A stretch of DNA of 64,000 nt from Lachnospiraceae bacterium (GTDB taxonomy: Bacteria; Bacillota; Clostridia; Lachnospirales; Lachnospiraceae): the NCBI GenBank assembly GCA_017938145.1, contig JAGBCB010000040.1:26914-90913 (forward strand), in the 5' to 3' direction. The notes below the pieces were generated by a model, which saw nothing but the letters and a program-made list of their open reading frames with translations, was not told where the DNA came from and made no database searches. Positions 1 through 9,407 of the stretch are shown in pieces. Made by a program: the position numbers and the translations under genes. The first letter of the stretch is position 1; each line of letters opens with the position of its first letter.

Positions 1-705
1 CAGAGAAAAGGAAGCTAACTGCTCTCTGATTTCTATAAAAATATCTTTTGCCTGATTCAAACAGCAGTTTCTGAAAATAACACCATAAGTAATGCCGTCA
101 ATCCGATATACGGTACCTGCAGCACCAACCGCTTTTTTTATCAAGCTGGCAGTCTCATATAAAACTCTGTTGCCGAAATTATAACCATATAAAGCATTTA
201 TACTATTAAACCGCTTGATTTCCAACGCAAGCAGCAGACATTCTTTCTTTTCTTTTTTTGTTTGACTGACATGTTTTAAAAAGGTCTGGAATTTTGGCAA
301 ATCCGTAATGGCATCGTTGGCCTCTTCTCCCTGATGAATGGTCATGGAACCGGCAAAAATTAACGGAGCGCCACTTTCTCCAAGAATAATTTTACCCTTA
401 CCGGTACAAGGAACATATTCGCCTTTGGCATTTCTTATCTGATAGGTAAAGAAAAATCCTTCTCTCTGCAACGAAAATACTGCTTCCATTTCCTGATCCC
501 AACGTTCTAAATCGTCAGGATGTACCATAGAGCGCATAACTTCCTTAGTATTAAACACATTAAGTCCCGGTAGTCCAAAATACTCCACCGCTTCCCTTGA
601 CCAATTGGAAATTCCCGCTGCTACATTTTCTACAAAGATAAATTGCCCATCCGGAATATTGCTTATAATCTCAAAAATTTTTGTGTTGATATCTGTACTC
701 TGCAT
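1..705 (-). CDS. PAS / degenerate GGDEF signalling protein (C-terminus off window)
   Basis: Open reading frame of 235 codons running off the left edge of the window. It starts at ATG 705 behind an AGAGGA ribosome binding site. The first 130 residues resemble a PAS/PAC sensor (motif MVHPDDLERW). They are followed by a GGDEF-type fold (ITDLPKFQTFL, then NALYGYNFGN). The signature loop reads RIDGITYGVIF where an active cyclase would have GGDEF or GGEEF. Seen: the catalytic loop is degenerate. Inferred: this is not an active diguanylate cyclase. Such domains are often followed by an EAL phosphodiesterase domain, which would lie outside the window. It is transcribed divergently from the AraC gene. 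Confidence 0.8.
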   Translation of the reverse strand, partial: MQSTDINTKIFEIISNIPDGQFIFVENVAAGISNWSREAVEYFGLPGLNVFNTKEVMRSMVHPDDLERWDQEMEAVFSLQREGFFFTYQIRNAKGEYVPCTGKGKIILGESGAPLIFAGSMTIHQGEEANDAITDLPKFQTFLKHVSQTKKEKKECLLLALEIKRFNSINALYGYNFGNRVLYETASLIKKAVGAAGTVYRIDGITYGVIFRNCCLNQAKDIFIEIREQLASFSL

Positions 706-758
706 AGAATCCTCTTTCCAAACACCTTTTATTTTCAAGTTAGTCCAATATAACTTAT

Positions 759-787
759 ATTATATTACTTTTCCCTGTATAATGCAA
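759..787 (-). promoter_or_regulatory. Sigma-A promoter of the PAS/GGDEF gene
   Basis: On the minus strand TTGCAT (787-782) is followed after 17 bp by TATAAT (764-759), about 50 bp before the start codon. Confidence 0.65.
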
Positions 788-846
788 GATATAAGCCTCA
801 ATATGAACATTTTCGTTCACTCGTGTGTACTACCCGTTTTTATGAA

Positions 847-875
847 TTGCAATCGGTGTTAAAAGGTTGTATAAT
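847..875 (+). promoter_or_regulatory. Sigma-A promoter of the AraC gene, very short leader
   Basis: TTGCAA (847-852), a 17 bp spacer and TATAAT (870-875). Transcription would begin near 882, only about 15 nt before the ATG, so the leader is little more than the ribosome binding site AGGAGGA. Confidence 0.7.
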
Positions 876-896
876 TATAGCAAAGGAGGATTTGCC

Positions 897-1754
897 ATGA
901 ACTACATCCGTTTCAATGCAGAAAGAGAATTTAACTATCACTGGTGCGGTAAATTTGTTGCCCCGGACGCATCCTGGACACATTTGACCCGCGTTCTGCA
1001 GGACTACGAGCTTTTTGTTGTAACAGACGGAATTCTCTATATCGGTACGGACGAAAAAGAATATGTCGTGAATCCCGGGGAGTACCTGCTTATGCCTCCT
1101 AACCGGTTCCAGCATGGCACAAAAACCTCCTTCTGCAACTTTTATTGGATGCACTTTGGGTATAATAACGAGCATAATAATCATGAGCTGTTATCTGCCG
1201 AGGAAACCTTAACCTATGTTCCCGGCCATCTGCTTATACCGGAGCAGGGGAAGCTTTCCTCACCGGACCGTATCATCATTTTAATGAAGCAGCTTCAGGA
1301 TTCCGATCGGCGCTACCGTGAAATAACCTTAAACCGCTATCTTTGCAGTGCCGTTCTGGCGGAAGTTGCCCTGCAAAGCCAGATTTATCCTACCTACGGC
1401 AATAAAGTAATTAAAGAACAGTTTTACCGGGATATCTGCGATTATGTTTCCTGGCATATCACCGATAGTTTAAAGGTTTCTCAGGTGGCAAACTACTTCG
1501 GCTACAACGAAAAATACCTGACCACCTTTTTTAAACAGCGGGCAGGTATTTCTTTAAAACAATATATTTTGCAGGTGAAAATGGACCGGGCAAAAGCAGA
1601 CCTTAGCGAAACAACCGAACCGGTGTCCCAGATTGCATTCCGCTTAGGCTTTTCCGACGCCCACAATTTTTCCAATGCCTTTCATAAAGTTACCGGTTTA
1701 TCACCAAGTGAATACCGGGATATTTACAATAAACATAATGTATTTCCGGTGTAA
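897..1754 (+). CDS. AraC family transcriptional regulator
   Basis: 285 residues. The start is ATG 897, seven bases after AGGAGGA. An in-frame upstream TTG lies inside the promoter and is not used. The N-terminal half looks like an AraC-type cupin effector domain (GEYLLMPPNRFQHG). The last 100 residues carry the two AraC helix-turn-helix motifs (VSQVANYFGYNEKYLTTFFK, then SQIAFRLGFSDAHNFSNAFH, ending GLSPSEYRD). Proteins of this kind often control sugar-use genes, but no sugar operon adjoins it here. The target and ligand are unknown. It is followed by a bidirectional terminator. Confidence 0.9.
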   Translation: MNYIRFNAEREFNYHWCGKFVAPDASWTHLTRVLQDYELFVVTDGILYIGTDEKEYVVNPGEYLLMPPNRFQHGTKTSFCNFYWMHFGYNNEHNNHELLSAEETLTYVPGHLLIPEQGKLSSPDRIIILMKQLQDSDRRYREITLNRYLCSAVLAEVALQSQIYPTYGNKVIKEQFYRDICDYVSWHITDSLKVSQVANYFGYNEKYLTTFFKQRAGISLKQYILQVKMDRAKADLSETTEPVSQIAFRLGFSDAHNFSNAFHKVTGLSPSEYRDIYNKHNVFPV

Positions 1755-1767
1755 GAAAACAAAATTA

Positions 1768-1797
1768 AAAGGGAACCCATACAAGTGAGTTCCCTTT
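1768..1797. terminator. Bidirectional terminator between the AraC gene and prfA
   Basis: AAAGGGAAC (1768-1776) pairs with GTTCCCTTT (1789-1797). A- and T-rich flanks lie on both sides. It serves two convergent genes. Confidence 0.75.
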
Positions 1798-1810
1798 GGT
1801 TTGTTGATAA

Positions 1811-2887
1811 TTAGTTTTCTTCTGCCATAGCAGCCAGCTTCGCTGCCTGGTCGGCTGCGATTAAGGAGTCGATGAACTTCTGTAAGTCACCGTTCATAAC
1901 TGCATCCAGATTATATGTGGTTAAGTTGATTCTGTGGTCGGTTACACGTCCCTGTGGGAAGTTGTAGGTACGGATTTTTTCGGAACGGTCACCGGAACCC
2001 ACCTGGCTCTTTCTTGCCGCTGCTTCTGCGTCATGAGCCTTTTCCAGTTCCAGCTCATACAGCTTGGAACGAAGTACCTTGAAGGCCTTGTCACGGTTCT
2101 TAAGCTGGGACTTTTCATCCTGACAGGAAATAACAATACCGGTTGGGATATGGGTTAAACGAACTGCAGAGTCGGTGGTATTAACGCACTGTCCACCGTT
2201 ACCGGAGGAACGGAACACGTCGATACGGCAGTCGTTTGGATTGATTTCGATATCTACTTCTTCTGCTTCCGGCATAATTGCTACGGTAATGGCAGAGGTC
2301 TGGATACGGCCCTGGGACTCGGTAACAGGAACTCGCTGTACACGATGGGCACCGCTCTCGTATTTCATCTTGGAATATGCGCCGGCACCGTTAATCATGA
2401 AGATTGCTTCCTTGAAGCCGCCGATACCGTTTTCACTCACAGAGATAAGCTCTGTCTTCCAGCGCTGGGATTCTGCGTACTTGCAGTACATACGGTAGAT
2501 TTCTGCGGTAAATAAAGTAGCCTCATCACCACCGGTACCTGCACGAAGTTCTACGATAACGTTCTTATCATCGTTCGGGTCCTTTGGAAGCAGTAAAATC
2601 TTTAACTTCTGCTCTAACGCTTCTACATTTTCTTTGCTGGCATATAACTCTTCCTTTGCCAGTTCTCTCATTTCTTCGTCGCTTTCTTCTTCCAGAATCA
2701 TGAGACTGTCTTCAATGTTCTGCTTTTCCTTCTTGTATTCGGTGTAAGCTTCTACGATTGGAGTCAAGTCGTTCTGCTCCTTCATCAGCTTACGGAAACG
2801 GTTCTGGTCGCTGACTACAGTTGGCTCACTTAATTCGTTCTGGATTTCTTCAAAGCGTCTTAATAAGTCCTCTAATTTATCAAACAT
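1811..2887 (-). CDS. prfA: Peptide chain release factor 1
   Basis: 358 residues, the normal RF1 length. It reads UAA and UAG in the ribosomal A site and triggers peptide release. The GGQ catalytic motif is seen in [20 protein letters not shown] in the second half, preceded by the acidic coiled N-terminal domain and [12 protein letters not shown]. The start ATG follows GAGGTAGAAAGAA. The upstream neighbour is prmC, whose product methylates the glutamine of this GGQ motif, with a 14 bp gap. Both follow DUF1385 in one minus-strand transcript. Confidence 0.97.
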   Translation of the reverse strand: MFDKLEDLLRRFEEIQNELSEPTVVSDQNRFRKLMKEQNDLTPIVEAYTEYKKEKQNIEDSLMILEEESDEEMRELAKEELYASKENVEALEQKLKILLLPKDPNDDKNVIVELRAGTGGDEATLFTAEIYRMYCKYAESQRWKTELISVSENGIGGFKEAIFMINGAGAYSKMKYESGAHRVQRVPVTESQGRIQTSAITVAIMPEAEEVDIEINPNDCRIDVFRSSGNGGQCVNTTDSAVRLTHIPTGIVISCQDEKSQLKNRDKAFKVLRSKLYELELEKAHDAEAAARKSQVGSGDRSEKIRTYNFPQGRVTDHRINLTTYNLDAVMNGDLQKFIDSLIAADQAAKLAAMAEEN

Positions 2888-2901
2888 TTCTTTCTACCTC
2901 T

Positions 2902-3741
2902 CTATTTAGCACGCGTGGCACTAACCACACGGTCAAGTCCTGCCAAATCTTTGATAACGCGGATATTTTGAAAACCGTTTTCCGCAAGCAACGCAGAAAC
3001 ATCTGCACCCTGCTCACAACCAATTTCAAAAAATATCTGCCCCTGCTCTGTCAGGAACTTATTTGCATTTTTAATAATTTCACGATAAAACTTTAATCCG
3101 TCTGCATCGCCGTCTAACGCACTCATAGGCTCATGCTCTTTTACTTCCGGCATGAGGGTATCAATGACTGCGGATGGAATATACGGCGGATTGGATACGA
3201 TAATATCAAAGCGCATGCCCTGTGGTACTGCCTCAAACAAATCGCCGCAGTAAAACTCTGCCTCTGCCTGCAAACACCCGGCATTTTTCTTTGCGGTTTC
3301 AATGGCTTCTGAAGAAATATCAGTGCCTACTGCTTTTGCCAGCCGGCACATCTTAGCCAGACTGAGTAATATGCATCCTGTACCGGTGCATAAATCAAGC
3401 ACCCGTTTTCCTTCTGCCACACGGCTTACTTCTTCTACCAATACCTCGGTATCCTGTCTTGGAATCAGGGTTGCGGGACTCACCAGAAAGGAATATCCCA
3501 TGAATTCCTGACTGCCGGTAATATATTGCAACGGAATGCGTTGTGCACGCTGTTCGGTAAGGTCCTGAAGCTTCTTGACCTGCTCTTCTTCCATAGCATC
3601 CGTATTATGCAAAAAATAGGATGCCCGGTTCATTCCGGTAACATGCTCAAACAAATACCAGGCATCAATTTCTGCGTCGGGAACGCCGGCGGCTGCCAGT
3701 GACTCCACCGCACAGTTCAGTGCTTCTTTGCAGGAAATCAT
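2902..3741 (-). CDS. prmC: Release factor glutamine methyltransferase
   Basis: 279 residues. It transfers a methyl group from S-adenosylmethionine to the GGQ glutamine of release factors. Visible motifs are the SAM-binding VLDLCTGTGCILLSLA and the signature NPPY in VSNPPYIPS. An N-terminal helical domain precedes the Rossmann fold. The start overlaps the stop of the DUF1385 gene by 4 bp (ATGA), which indicates translational coupling. The gene order prmC-prfA is a known conserved pairing. Confidence 0.96.
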   Translation of the reverse strand: MISCKEALNCAVESLAAAGVPDAEIDAWYLFEHVTGMNRASYFLHNTDAMEEEQVKKLQDLTEQRAQRIPLQYITGSQEFMGYSFLVSPATLIPRQDTEVLVEEVSRVAEGKRVLDLCTGTGCILLSLAKMCRLAKAVGTDISSEAIETAKKNAGCLQAEAEFYCGDLFEAVPQGMRFDIIVSNPPYIPSAVIDTLMPEVKEHEPMSALDGDADGLKFYREIIKNANKFLTEQGQIFFEIGCEQGADVSALLAENGFQNIRVIKDLAGLDRVVSATRAK

Positions 3742-5078
3742 GCTTCTGTATCCTCGTCGGTTTCTTCGTCGGAAATTTCCATAACGGACTTTGGTCCCTT
3801 GAATTCAAAATACATATCCAGTGCTTTTAAGATGTCGTCATCATCGTCATCCTTGGAAAGGCTTGCTGCCACTGCCTTGGTTGCCGCAGGCATTGGGTCC
3901 TTCTTTGGTGCCTTGCCCTTCTTTGGAGCAGGAGTTGCGCTGGTAAGCTTAATATCAAACAACTGGGCAATATCAACTTCCAATGGCTGAGCCGGAGCTT
4001 CTGTTTTTACTTCCTCCACAGGTGCCTCTTTTGTTGCCGCAAGTTCTTCGGTTGCTACCGTCTCCTGAGCTGCTGCCACTGCTTCAGCCACCGGCTTTTC
4101 TTCCTTAACAGATGCCGGTTGCTTTCCGGACTTGTTATTTTTAACATTCTTCTTAGACTTCTTTTTGGAATCCTTTTCGATAAAAGCCTGCCAGTCAAAT
4201 ACTGCTTCTACAGATGCTATAGCAACTTCAATCATGGATTCGTCAGGCTCTCTTGTTGTTAAAGCCTGCATCCACATGCCCGGTCTGCTTAAAATATCCA
4301 CAACCTTGTTGTTGCTTCTGCCTGCCAGACGGATAAATTCATAAGAAATACCTGCAATCACAGGAATTAACAATAAGCGTACCACAAAACGGAGCAGTGT
4401 ATTCTCTACACGAATAAAAATAAAGAAAATAATACTGATTACCATAACTGTTAATAAAAAGCTGGTACCGCAGCGCTTATGCTCTCTGCTCTGCTTTTTC
4501 ACGTTTTGTACGGTAAGCGGAAGTCCGTTTTCAATACAATTGATGGACTTATGCTCTGCGCCATGATACATAAACAGGCGCTTAATATCCTTCATCTGTG
4601 CAATTAATACAATATATAATATAAAAATTAACAGACGGAATACACCTTCCAGTAAGGCAAGCACAGTAGCATTTTCAATTTTAGCGGCGAGAAAACCAGC
4701 TAACAGCATTGGAGCCACAACAAAAATGCCCACTGCCAGAAGAACTGCCAGCACCATGGTAAATCCGTTTAATATTCCGTCAGCATGACCTTTGGTCATT
4801 TCGTTTAATTTTTTTTCAAATTTAGACTCCTCTTCCTCTTCTTCATAGAAAGATGCAGAAAAGGTTAAGGACTTCATTCCGAGAGAAAGAGAATCAACAA
4901 ATGCCACCACGCCGCGAATAATAGGCAGGCTTAAGAATTTATTATTTCTTTCTTTCAGGGTGTTTTTTTCAACAGCAATCTCATTATTTGGTTTTCTGAC
5001 AGCTACGGCATAGTTATTACCGTTTTTCATCATAACGCCTTCAATAACCGCCTGTCCGCCTATTCCGGATGGTTTCAT
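3738..5078 (-). CDS. DUF1385 (YqhQ-like) membrane protein
   Basis: 446 residues. The N-terminus GIGGQAVIEGVMMK is the family signature. About five hydrophobic segments follow between residues 100 and 240, with MYHGAEHKSINCIE between them (conserved in the family). The last 170 residues form a low-complexity tail rich in Lys, Ala and Glu, ending in an acidic stretch. That tail is longer than I would expect for the family. The start is preceded by AAGGAGGAAAATAAA. The family function is not settled. The gene lies between rpmE and prmC, a common arrangement in Clostridia. Confidence 0.88.
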   Translation of the reverse strand: MKPSGIGGQAVIEGVMMKNGNNYAVAVRKPNNEIAVEKNTLKERNNKFLSLPIIRGVVAFVDSLSLGMKSLTFSASFYEEEEEESKFEKKLNEMTKGHADGILNGFTMVLAVLLAVGIFVVAPMLLAGFLAAKIENATVLALLEGVFRLLIFILYIVLIAQMKDIKRLFMYHGAEHKSINCIENGLPLTVQNVKKQSREHKRCGTSFLLTVMVISIIFFIFIRVENTLLRFVVRLLLIPVIAGISYEFIRLAGRSNNKVVDILSRPGMWMQALTTREPDESMIEVAIASVEAVFDWQAFIEKDSKKKSKKNVKNNKSGKQPASVKEEKPVAEAVAAAQETVATEELAATKEAPVEEVKTEAPAQPLEVDIAQLFDIKLTSATPAPKKGKAPKKDPMPAATKAVAASLSKDDDDDDILKALDMYFEFKGPKSVMEISDEETDEDTEA

Positions 5079-5110
5079 TTTATTTTCCTCCTTGTATTAT
5101 TCCACATTTA

Positions 5111-5150
5111 AAAATAGGTTGAGCCCATAGTTGTAGCTCAACCTGATTTT
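5111..5150 (-). terminator. Terminator downstream of rpmE
   Basis: On the minus strand AGGTTGAGC and GCTCAACCT form a 9 bp stem (5144-5136 with 5124-5116), followed by ATTTTTAAA. It separates rpmE from the DUF1385 gene. Confidence 0.8.
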
Positions 5151-5171
5151 TAAACCTTATATTCTTGTCTA

Positions 5172-5375
5172 CTACTGAGTAAAACCATACTTACGGTTGA
5201 ACTTTTCAATAGCACCACGAGCAGCAGCAGCTTTCTGCTGACCGGTATAAAAAGGATGACACTTGGAACAAATTTCTACGTGGATTTCGCTCTTGGTGGA
5301 ACCTGTTACGAATTCATTACCGCAGTTACATGTTACCTTTGCCTGATAGTACTTTGGCTGAATAGCTTCTTTCAT
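5172..5375 (-). CDS. rpmE: 50S ribosomal protein L31
   Basis: 67 residues from the ATG at 5375 ([11 protein letters not shown]), which is six bases after AGAGGTG. An in-frame GTG three codons earlier is part of that ribosome binding site. It carries cysteines in CNCG and CSKC, so this is the zinc-binding (C+) form. It sits between rho and DUF1385 and has its own promoter overlapping the end of rho. Confidence 0.95.
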   Translation of the reverse strand: MKEAIQPKYYQAKVTCNCGNEFVTGSTKSEIHVEICSKCHPFYTGQQKAAAARGAIEKFNRKYGFTQ

Positions 5376-5434
5376 TCTTTTCACCTCTTATTTTAAACAT
5401 TACGATTATTAACCGCATAATAAACAGCTTTTAC

Positions 5435-5463
5435 ATTGTATCATAAAATTTTTTCAAATGCAA
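5435..5463 (-). promoter_or_regulatory. Promoter of rpmE
   Basis: TTGCAT (5463-5458), 17 bp, then TACAAT (5440-5435) on the minus strand. The -35 box begins 5 bp downstream of the rho stop codon. Confidence 0.65.
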
Positions 5464-5467
5464 TAGG

Positions 5468-7066
5468 TTAATTTATAATTTTTGTCTTTTTTACCAATTC
5501 TATAAAATCGGCATTATTTCTTGTCTGTGTAAACAATTTAATAATGTTTTCGGTAGCCTCTTCGGACTTTACTCCGTTTAATGCCCGGCGCATAATGGTG
5601 GATGCTTCCAGCTCGTTGGCAGAAAGCAGTAAGTCTTCTCTTCGGGTGCCGGACTTTGGTAAATCGATGGCAGGGAACACACGGCGTTCGGATAAGTTTC
5701 TGTTAAGAACCAGTTCCATATTACCGGTACCCTTAAATTCTTCGAATACTACGTCGTCCATACGGCTGCCGGTATCTACCAGAGCAGTTGCCAGTATGGT
5801 AAGGCTTCCGCCTTCTCTCATATTACGGGCTGCACCGAAAAACTTCTTTGGCATATGAAGGGCTGCCGGGTCAAGACCACCGGATAAGGTACGACCGCTG
5901 GCTTGTACGGTTAAGTTGTAAGCTCTTGCCAGACGGGTGATGCTGTCAAGCAAAATAACTACATCCTTCTTATGCTCTACCAGACGCTTAGCACGCTCGA
6001 TAACCATTTCGGATACTCTCTTATGGTTTTCAGGAAGCTCATCGAAGGTAGAATAAATAACTTCTACCTTTTCGCCCTCAATGGACTCTTTGATGTCGGT
6101 GACTTCTTCCGGACGTTCATCGATTAATAAAATGATAAGGTGCATGTCTCTGTGATTGCGTGTAATTGCCTTTGCCACCTGCTTAAGCAGTGTTGTTTTA
6201 CCGGTTTTCGGCTGGGATACAATCATACCTCTCTGGCCCTTACCAATAGGGGAAATTAAGTCTACCATACGCATGGCAAGCGGACATCCCGGTGTTTCTA
6301 AATGAATACGTTCATTTGGGAAAATTGGGGTAAGATGTTCAAAACGAGGTCTTCTCATTGGAGTTTCCACCACCGGATAACCGTTAATGGACTTTACATA
6401 CAATAATGGACTGAACTTTTCTGTTGCAGTACGGATTTTAGTGTTACCGGAAACAATATCACCGGTGCGCAGACCGTACTTACGAAGAAGCGGTGTGCTT
6501 ACATATACATCATTTTCACCCGGAAGATAATTATCGCAACGGATGAAACCGAATCCTTCCGGCATAATTTCAAGAATTCCTGTTTTGGTTTCGCCACTGT
6601 CGTAGGCTTCTAATTCCTTCATGGTCATATTAGCAAAATCCTGAGGGCTTGGACCCTTTGGTGCCTGCGCCTGATCTCCTTGCGGTGCCGGCTGAGCAGG
6701 ACGCTGCTGACTCTGCGCATTGTAACTGCTCTGCTGTTGCTGCTGCGCATTATAAGACGGTCTTGGCTGCTGTACAAAGGAGGTTGCTCCTGTTCCTGCC
6801 GGACGGCGCTGGGCATTGTAACCTGCTTGTGTGCGCTCCTGGTACTGGGCAGAACGGCGCTGTTCTGCTGCAGGAGCTGCAGTGCGTTCCTCCTGCACCT
6901 TGGTAACTTCTGCTACAGTTTCTTCTTTTGGCTGCTGTTCCATTTTATTATTCGCAGCTAAATATTCCACCAATTCCTGTTTTCTCATTGCAGAGATTCC
7001 TTTTAAACCTAATTTTTTAGCCTCCTCTTTCAAATCAGAAAGAGACATAACCGAATAATCTTCCAT
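5468..7066 (-). CDS. rho: Transcription termination factor Rho
   Basis: 532 residues. It is a hexameric RNA-dependent ATPase that ends transcription. Domains in order are: a Rho-N helical domain (1-40), a low-complexity Gln/Pro/Asn insert (about 45-140, with repeats of YNAQ), an RNA-binding cold-shock-like fold (162-230, EGFGFIR), and the motor domain. The motor has Walker A QPKTGKTT (Lys290), Walker B VVILLDSITR and the RNA-contacting segments from LSGGLDPAALH to GSRMDDVVFEEFKGTGN. The insert makes it longer than Rho without an insert (about 420 residues). Similar inserts are known in Clostridia and other phyla and are thought to bind RNA or form condensates. ATG follows AAAGGAG. Confidence 0.97.
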   Translation of the reverse strand: MEDYSVMSLSDLKEEAKKLGLKGISAMRKQELVEYLAANNKMEQQPKEETVAEVTKVQEERTAAPAAEQRRSAQYQERTQAGYNAQRRPAGTGATSFVQQPRPSYNAQQQQQSSYNAQSQQRPAQPAPQGDQAQAPKGPSPQDFANMTMKELEAYDSGETKTGILEIMPEGFGFIRCDNYLPGENDVYVSTPLLRKYGLRTGDIVSGNTKIRTATEKFSPLLYVKSINGYPVVETPMRRPRFEHLTPIFPNERIHLETPGCPLAMRMVDLISPIGKGQRGMIVSQPKTGKTTLLKQVAKAITRNHRDMHLIILLIDERPEEVTDIKESIEGEKVEVIYSTFDELPENHKRVSEMVIERAKRLVEHKKDVVILLDSITRLARAYNLTVQASGRTLSGGLDPAALHMPKKFFGAARNMREGGSLTILATALVDTGSRMDDVVFEEFKGTGNMELVLNRNLSERRVFPAIDLPKSGTRREDLLLSANELEASTIMRRALNGVKSEEATENIIKLFTQTRNNADFIELVKKTKIIN

Positions 7067-7200
7067 AATATTCTCCTTTTTATCAAATTACTTTTGTTTT
7101 GGGGGATGCAAGGGATAATCAAACATAAACATAAGAATTCTTATGATTTTTTACTATTATACAACATCTTTTAAAAAAAGAAAAGTAGTAATTCGTTTGA

Positions 7201-7229
7201 TTGACGAAAAAGTTTTTCGGTGGTACAAT
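7201..7229 (+). promoter_or_regulatory. Sigma-A promoter of the radical SAM / DUF4364 pair
   Basis: TTGACG (7201-7206), a 17 bp spacer and TACAAT (7224-7229), 42 bp before the ATG. Confidence 0.8.
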
Positions 7230-7271
7230 AAACAACTGGACGACTCTTAATCCGGCGAGAGGAGAATTGGG

Positions 7272-8240
7272 ATGAAACCGCATTTTTACAGTGCAGATGA
7301 ATACTTAAAAGAAACCTTTGGGAAAAAAATGTTCCGTCTGTCACTGGATGCCGGTACTACCTGTCCAAACCGGGACGGTTCCAAGGGCTACGGCGGTTGT
7401 GTCTTTTGCAGTGCAAAGGGCTCCGGCGACTTTGCGGCAAACCGCAGCACCTCCGTTACCCTTCAAATAGAAGAAGCCAAAAAGCAGGTGGCAAAAAAGC
7501 TTCCAAAAAACGGAGCATCCTATGGGTATCTGGCTTATTTCCAGTCCTTTACTTCTACCTATGCACCGGCAGAATATTTACGTCCCTTATTTACGGAGGC
7601 TATACAACACCCGGAAATAGAGGCACTGTTCCTTGGTACAAGACCCGACTGTCTTCCACCGGAAGTACTGGAATTACTGGCGGAGCTGAGCACCAGCAAG
7701 CCGGTCTATGTGGAGCTCGGTCTTCAAACCTCCAAAGAAGCAACGGTTTCCTATATTAACCGCTGCTATGGGAATCCGGTTTTTGAAGATGCCGTACACG
7801 CCCTGCACAAACGCGGCATTCCGGTTATTGTCCATTGTATTTTGGGTCTGCCTTATGAATCTTTAGAAGATATGAAACATACCGTAGATTACATATGTGC
7901 CCTGCCGGTTCACGGTATCAAGCTGCAACTGTTACATGTATTAAAAGGCACAAAACTGGCAGATGACTATGAAAAATTGAACCAAAAGCATGCCTTTTTC
8001 TGCATGGACCGCAACAACTACATCAACACTTTGGCAGAACTTATTTCCCGCATCCCGGCCCACATCGTCATTTACCGGCTTACCGGCGACGGTCCAAAAA
8101 ACTTATTAATCGCTCCAACGTGGAGTGCCGATAAAAAACGGGTACAAAATGACATTAGAAAAGAACTGATAGAAAGAAATATTATTCAGGGAGGAACCAC
8201 ACCACTATGCAATCCGAATCCATCATGCTATACAAACTGA
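7272..8240 (+). CDS. TIGR01212 family radical SAM protein (YhcC-like)
   Basis: 322 residues. The iron-sulfur cluster cysteines are in TTCPNRDGSKGYGGCVFC, in the CX(n)CX2C arrangement typical of this family rather than the plain CX3CX2C. A partial TIM barrel follows (LFLGTRPDCLP, YVELGLQTS, VHCILGLPYES). The family resembles Elp3-like radical SAM enzymes, and a link to tRNA modification has been proposed; the substrate here is not known. The start follows GAGAGGAGA. It overlaps the next gene by 34 bp, so the two are translated together. Confidence 0.85.
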   Translation: MKPHFYSADEYLKETFGKKMFRLSLDAGTTCPNRDGSKGYGGCVFCSAKGSGDFAANRSTSVTLQIEEAKKQVAKKLPKNGASYGYLAYFQSFTSTYAPAEYLRPLFTEAIQHPEIEALFLGTRPDCLPPEVLELLAELSTSKPVYVELGLQTSKEATVSYINRCYGNPVFEDAVHALHKRGIPVIVHCILGLPYESLEDMKHTVDYICALPVHGIKLQLLHVLKGTKLADDYEKLNQKHAFFCMDRNNYINTLAELISRIPAHIVIYRLTGDGPKNLLIAPTWSADKKRVQNDIRKELIERNIIQGGTTPLCNPNPSCYTN

Positions 8241-8746
8241 TTATTCTTTATATCCTCGACCGGATGGACTTTCCTATTACAAACACGGAATTGACCCGGT
8301 TTATTCTGGAAAAGGAATACTGCAATTACCTCACCATCCAGCAGACCCTGGAAGATTTAATCGAAGACGGTTACGTGGAAGTGGAACATTCCCACAACTC
8401 CTATTTGTACCGCATCACTCCATCCGGAAAGGAAACCCTGTCCTTTTTCTACACCAGAATTTCCGTTGCCATCCGGGATGACATCGATGCCTACCTTTCC
8501 GAAAAGGAATACCAGCTCCGCGAAATGGTTTCCACCACAGCCGACTATTACGAAGCAAAGAAAAACGAGTTCGTTGTGGAACTCCGTGTAATAGAGCGTG
8601 ACAGCGAACTCGTTCATATTAACTTATTGGTTACTTCAGCTGCCGAAGCAGATATCATCTGCAGCCGTTGGAAGGAATGCAGTGCCGACGTTTACGGCTA
8701 CTTAATTTCCACCTTGGCAGCAGGACCTCAAAATGCTTCCAAGTAA
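8207..8746 (+). CDS. DUF4364 family protein
   Basis: 179 residues. The N-terminal 70 residues look like a winged helix (LYKLIILYILDRMDFPITN, then QQTLEDLIEDGYVEVEHS). The rest is a mixed region found in the DUF4364 family of Clostridia. A role as a DNA-binding regulator is suggested by the fold only. The start ATG 8207 has GGAGG 12 nt upstream, which is rather far; ATG 8225 is an alternative. It meets the convergent YczE gene with no intergenic gap. Confidence 0.8.
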   Translation: MQSESIMLYKLIILYILDRMDFPITNTELTRFILEKEYCNYLTIQQTLEDLIEDGYVEVEHSHNSYLYRITPSGKETLSFFYTRISVAIRDDIDAYLSEKEYQLREMVSTTADYYEAKKNEFVVELRVIERDSELVHINLLVTSAAEADIICSRWKECSADVYGYLISTLAAGPQNASK

Positions 8747-9406
8747 CTACTTTGTATCAAAAATACCACTCTTTCTTACCAGGCCGGACACAAAGTCCAC
8801 GCATGGTCCCAAAGTGAATACCATAAGGACGGTAACCAGGCCTACGGTGCCGCCCACCAAGAGAGCCACAACAGTAGCAATTCCATCGTACAGCATTCTG
8901 ACGAATCTGTACGGAATCTGCTTCTTTGCGGCTTTTTCTATACCTCTGTGTAAAATTACCGGCAATGCGTCATACGGGGAAGTACCCAGACCGCAGTTCA
9001 TGTAAAGGGCCGCTGCAAACAAAAATAAAATCAGGGTAGGAATCATAATTCCGATTTTCATTCCCACCGTCAAATCCTGTGCAGCCGGCATAAACCCAAG
9101 CTTATCTACCACCCAACCGGTAAAGTCGGCAGAATAACCGACAATGACCATGTTACCGATGGTTCCCAAACCAAACTGCTTGCGGTCGATAAGAAGCACC
9201 AGCGCAAAAAGTATGGCATTAAATATCAGCTGGGTTGTTCCGAAGCTGAGTTTTACCATGTCGGAAAAACCGTAATTCATGGCAGAAAACGGGTCCGGTC
9301 CCAAATTGGTGCGGTTTAAAAACTGTACTCCCACGCCCATAAAGAATACACCGACCAGCATAAGTAATATACGCTTCATCATTTCTTTTGTCAGATATTT
9401 TTTCAT
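8747..9406 (-). CDS. YczE/YitT-like integral membrane protein
   Basis: 219 residues with about five hydrophobic segments (for example LLMLVGVFFMGVGVQF and IGIMIPTLILFLFAAALYM). Motifs NRTNLGPDPFSAMNYG and GLGTSPYDALP are repeated halves typical of the YczE/YyaS/YitT group. The family function is unclear. The start lies 1 bp after the engB stop (TAATATG) with GAGAGGAAG as ribosome binding site inside engB, so it is the last gene of the lon-engB-yczE run. Confidence 0.8.
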   Translation of the reverse strand: MKKYLTKEMMKRILLMLVGVFFMGVGVQFLNRTNLGPDPFSAMNYGFSDMVKLSFGTTQLIFNAILFALVLLIDRKQFGLGTIGNMVIVGYSADFTGWVVDKLGFMPAAQDLTVGMKIGIMIPTLILFLFAAALYMNCGLGTSPYDALPVILHRGIEKAAKKQIPYRFVRMLYDGIATVVALLVGGTVGLVTVLMVFTLGPCVDFVSGLVRKSGIFDTK

Positions 9407-9407
9407 A

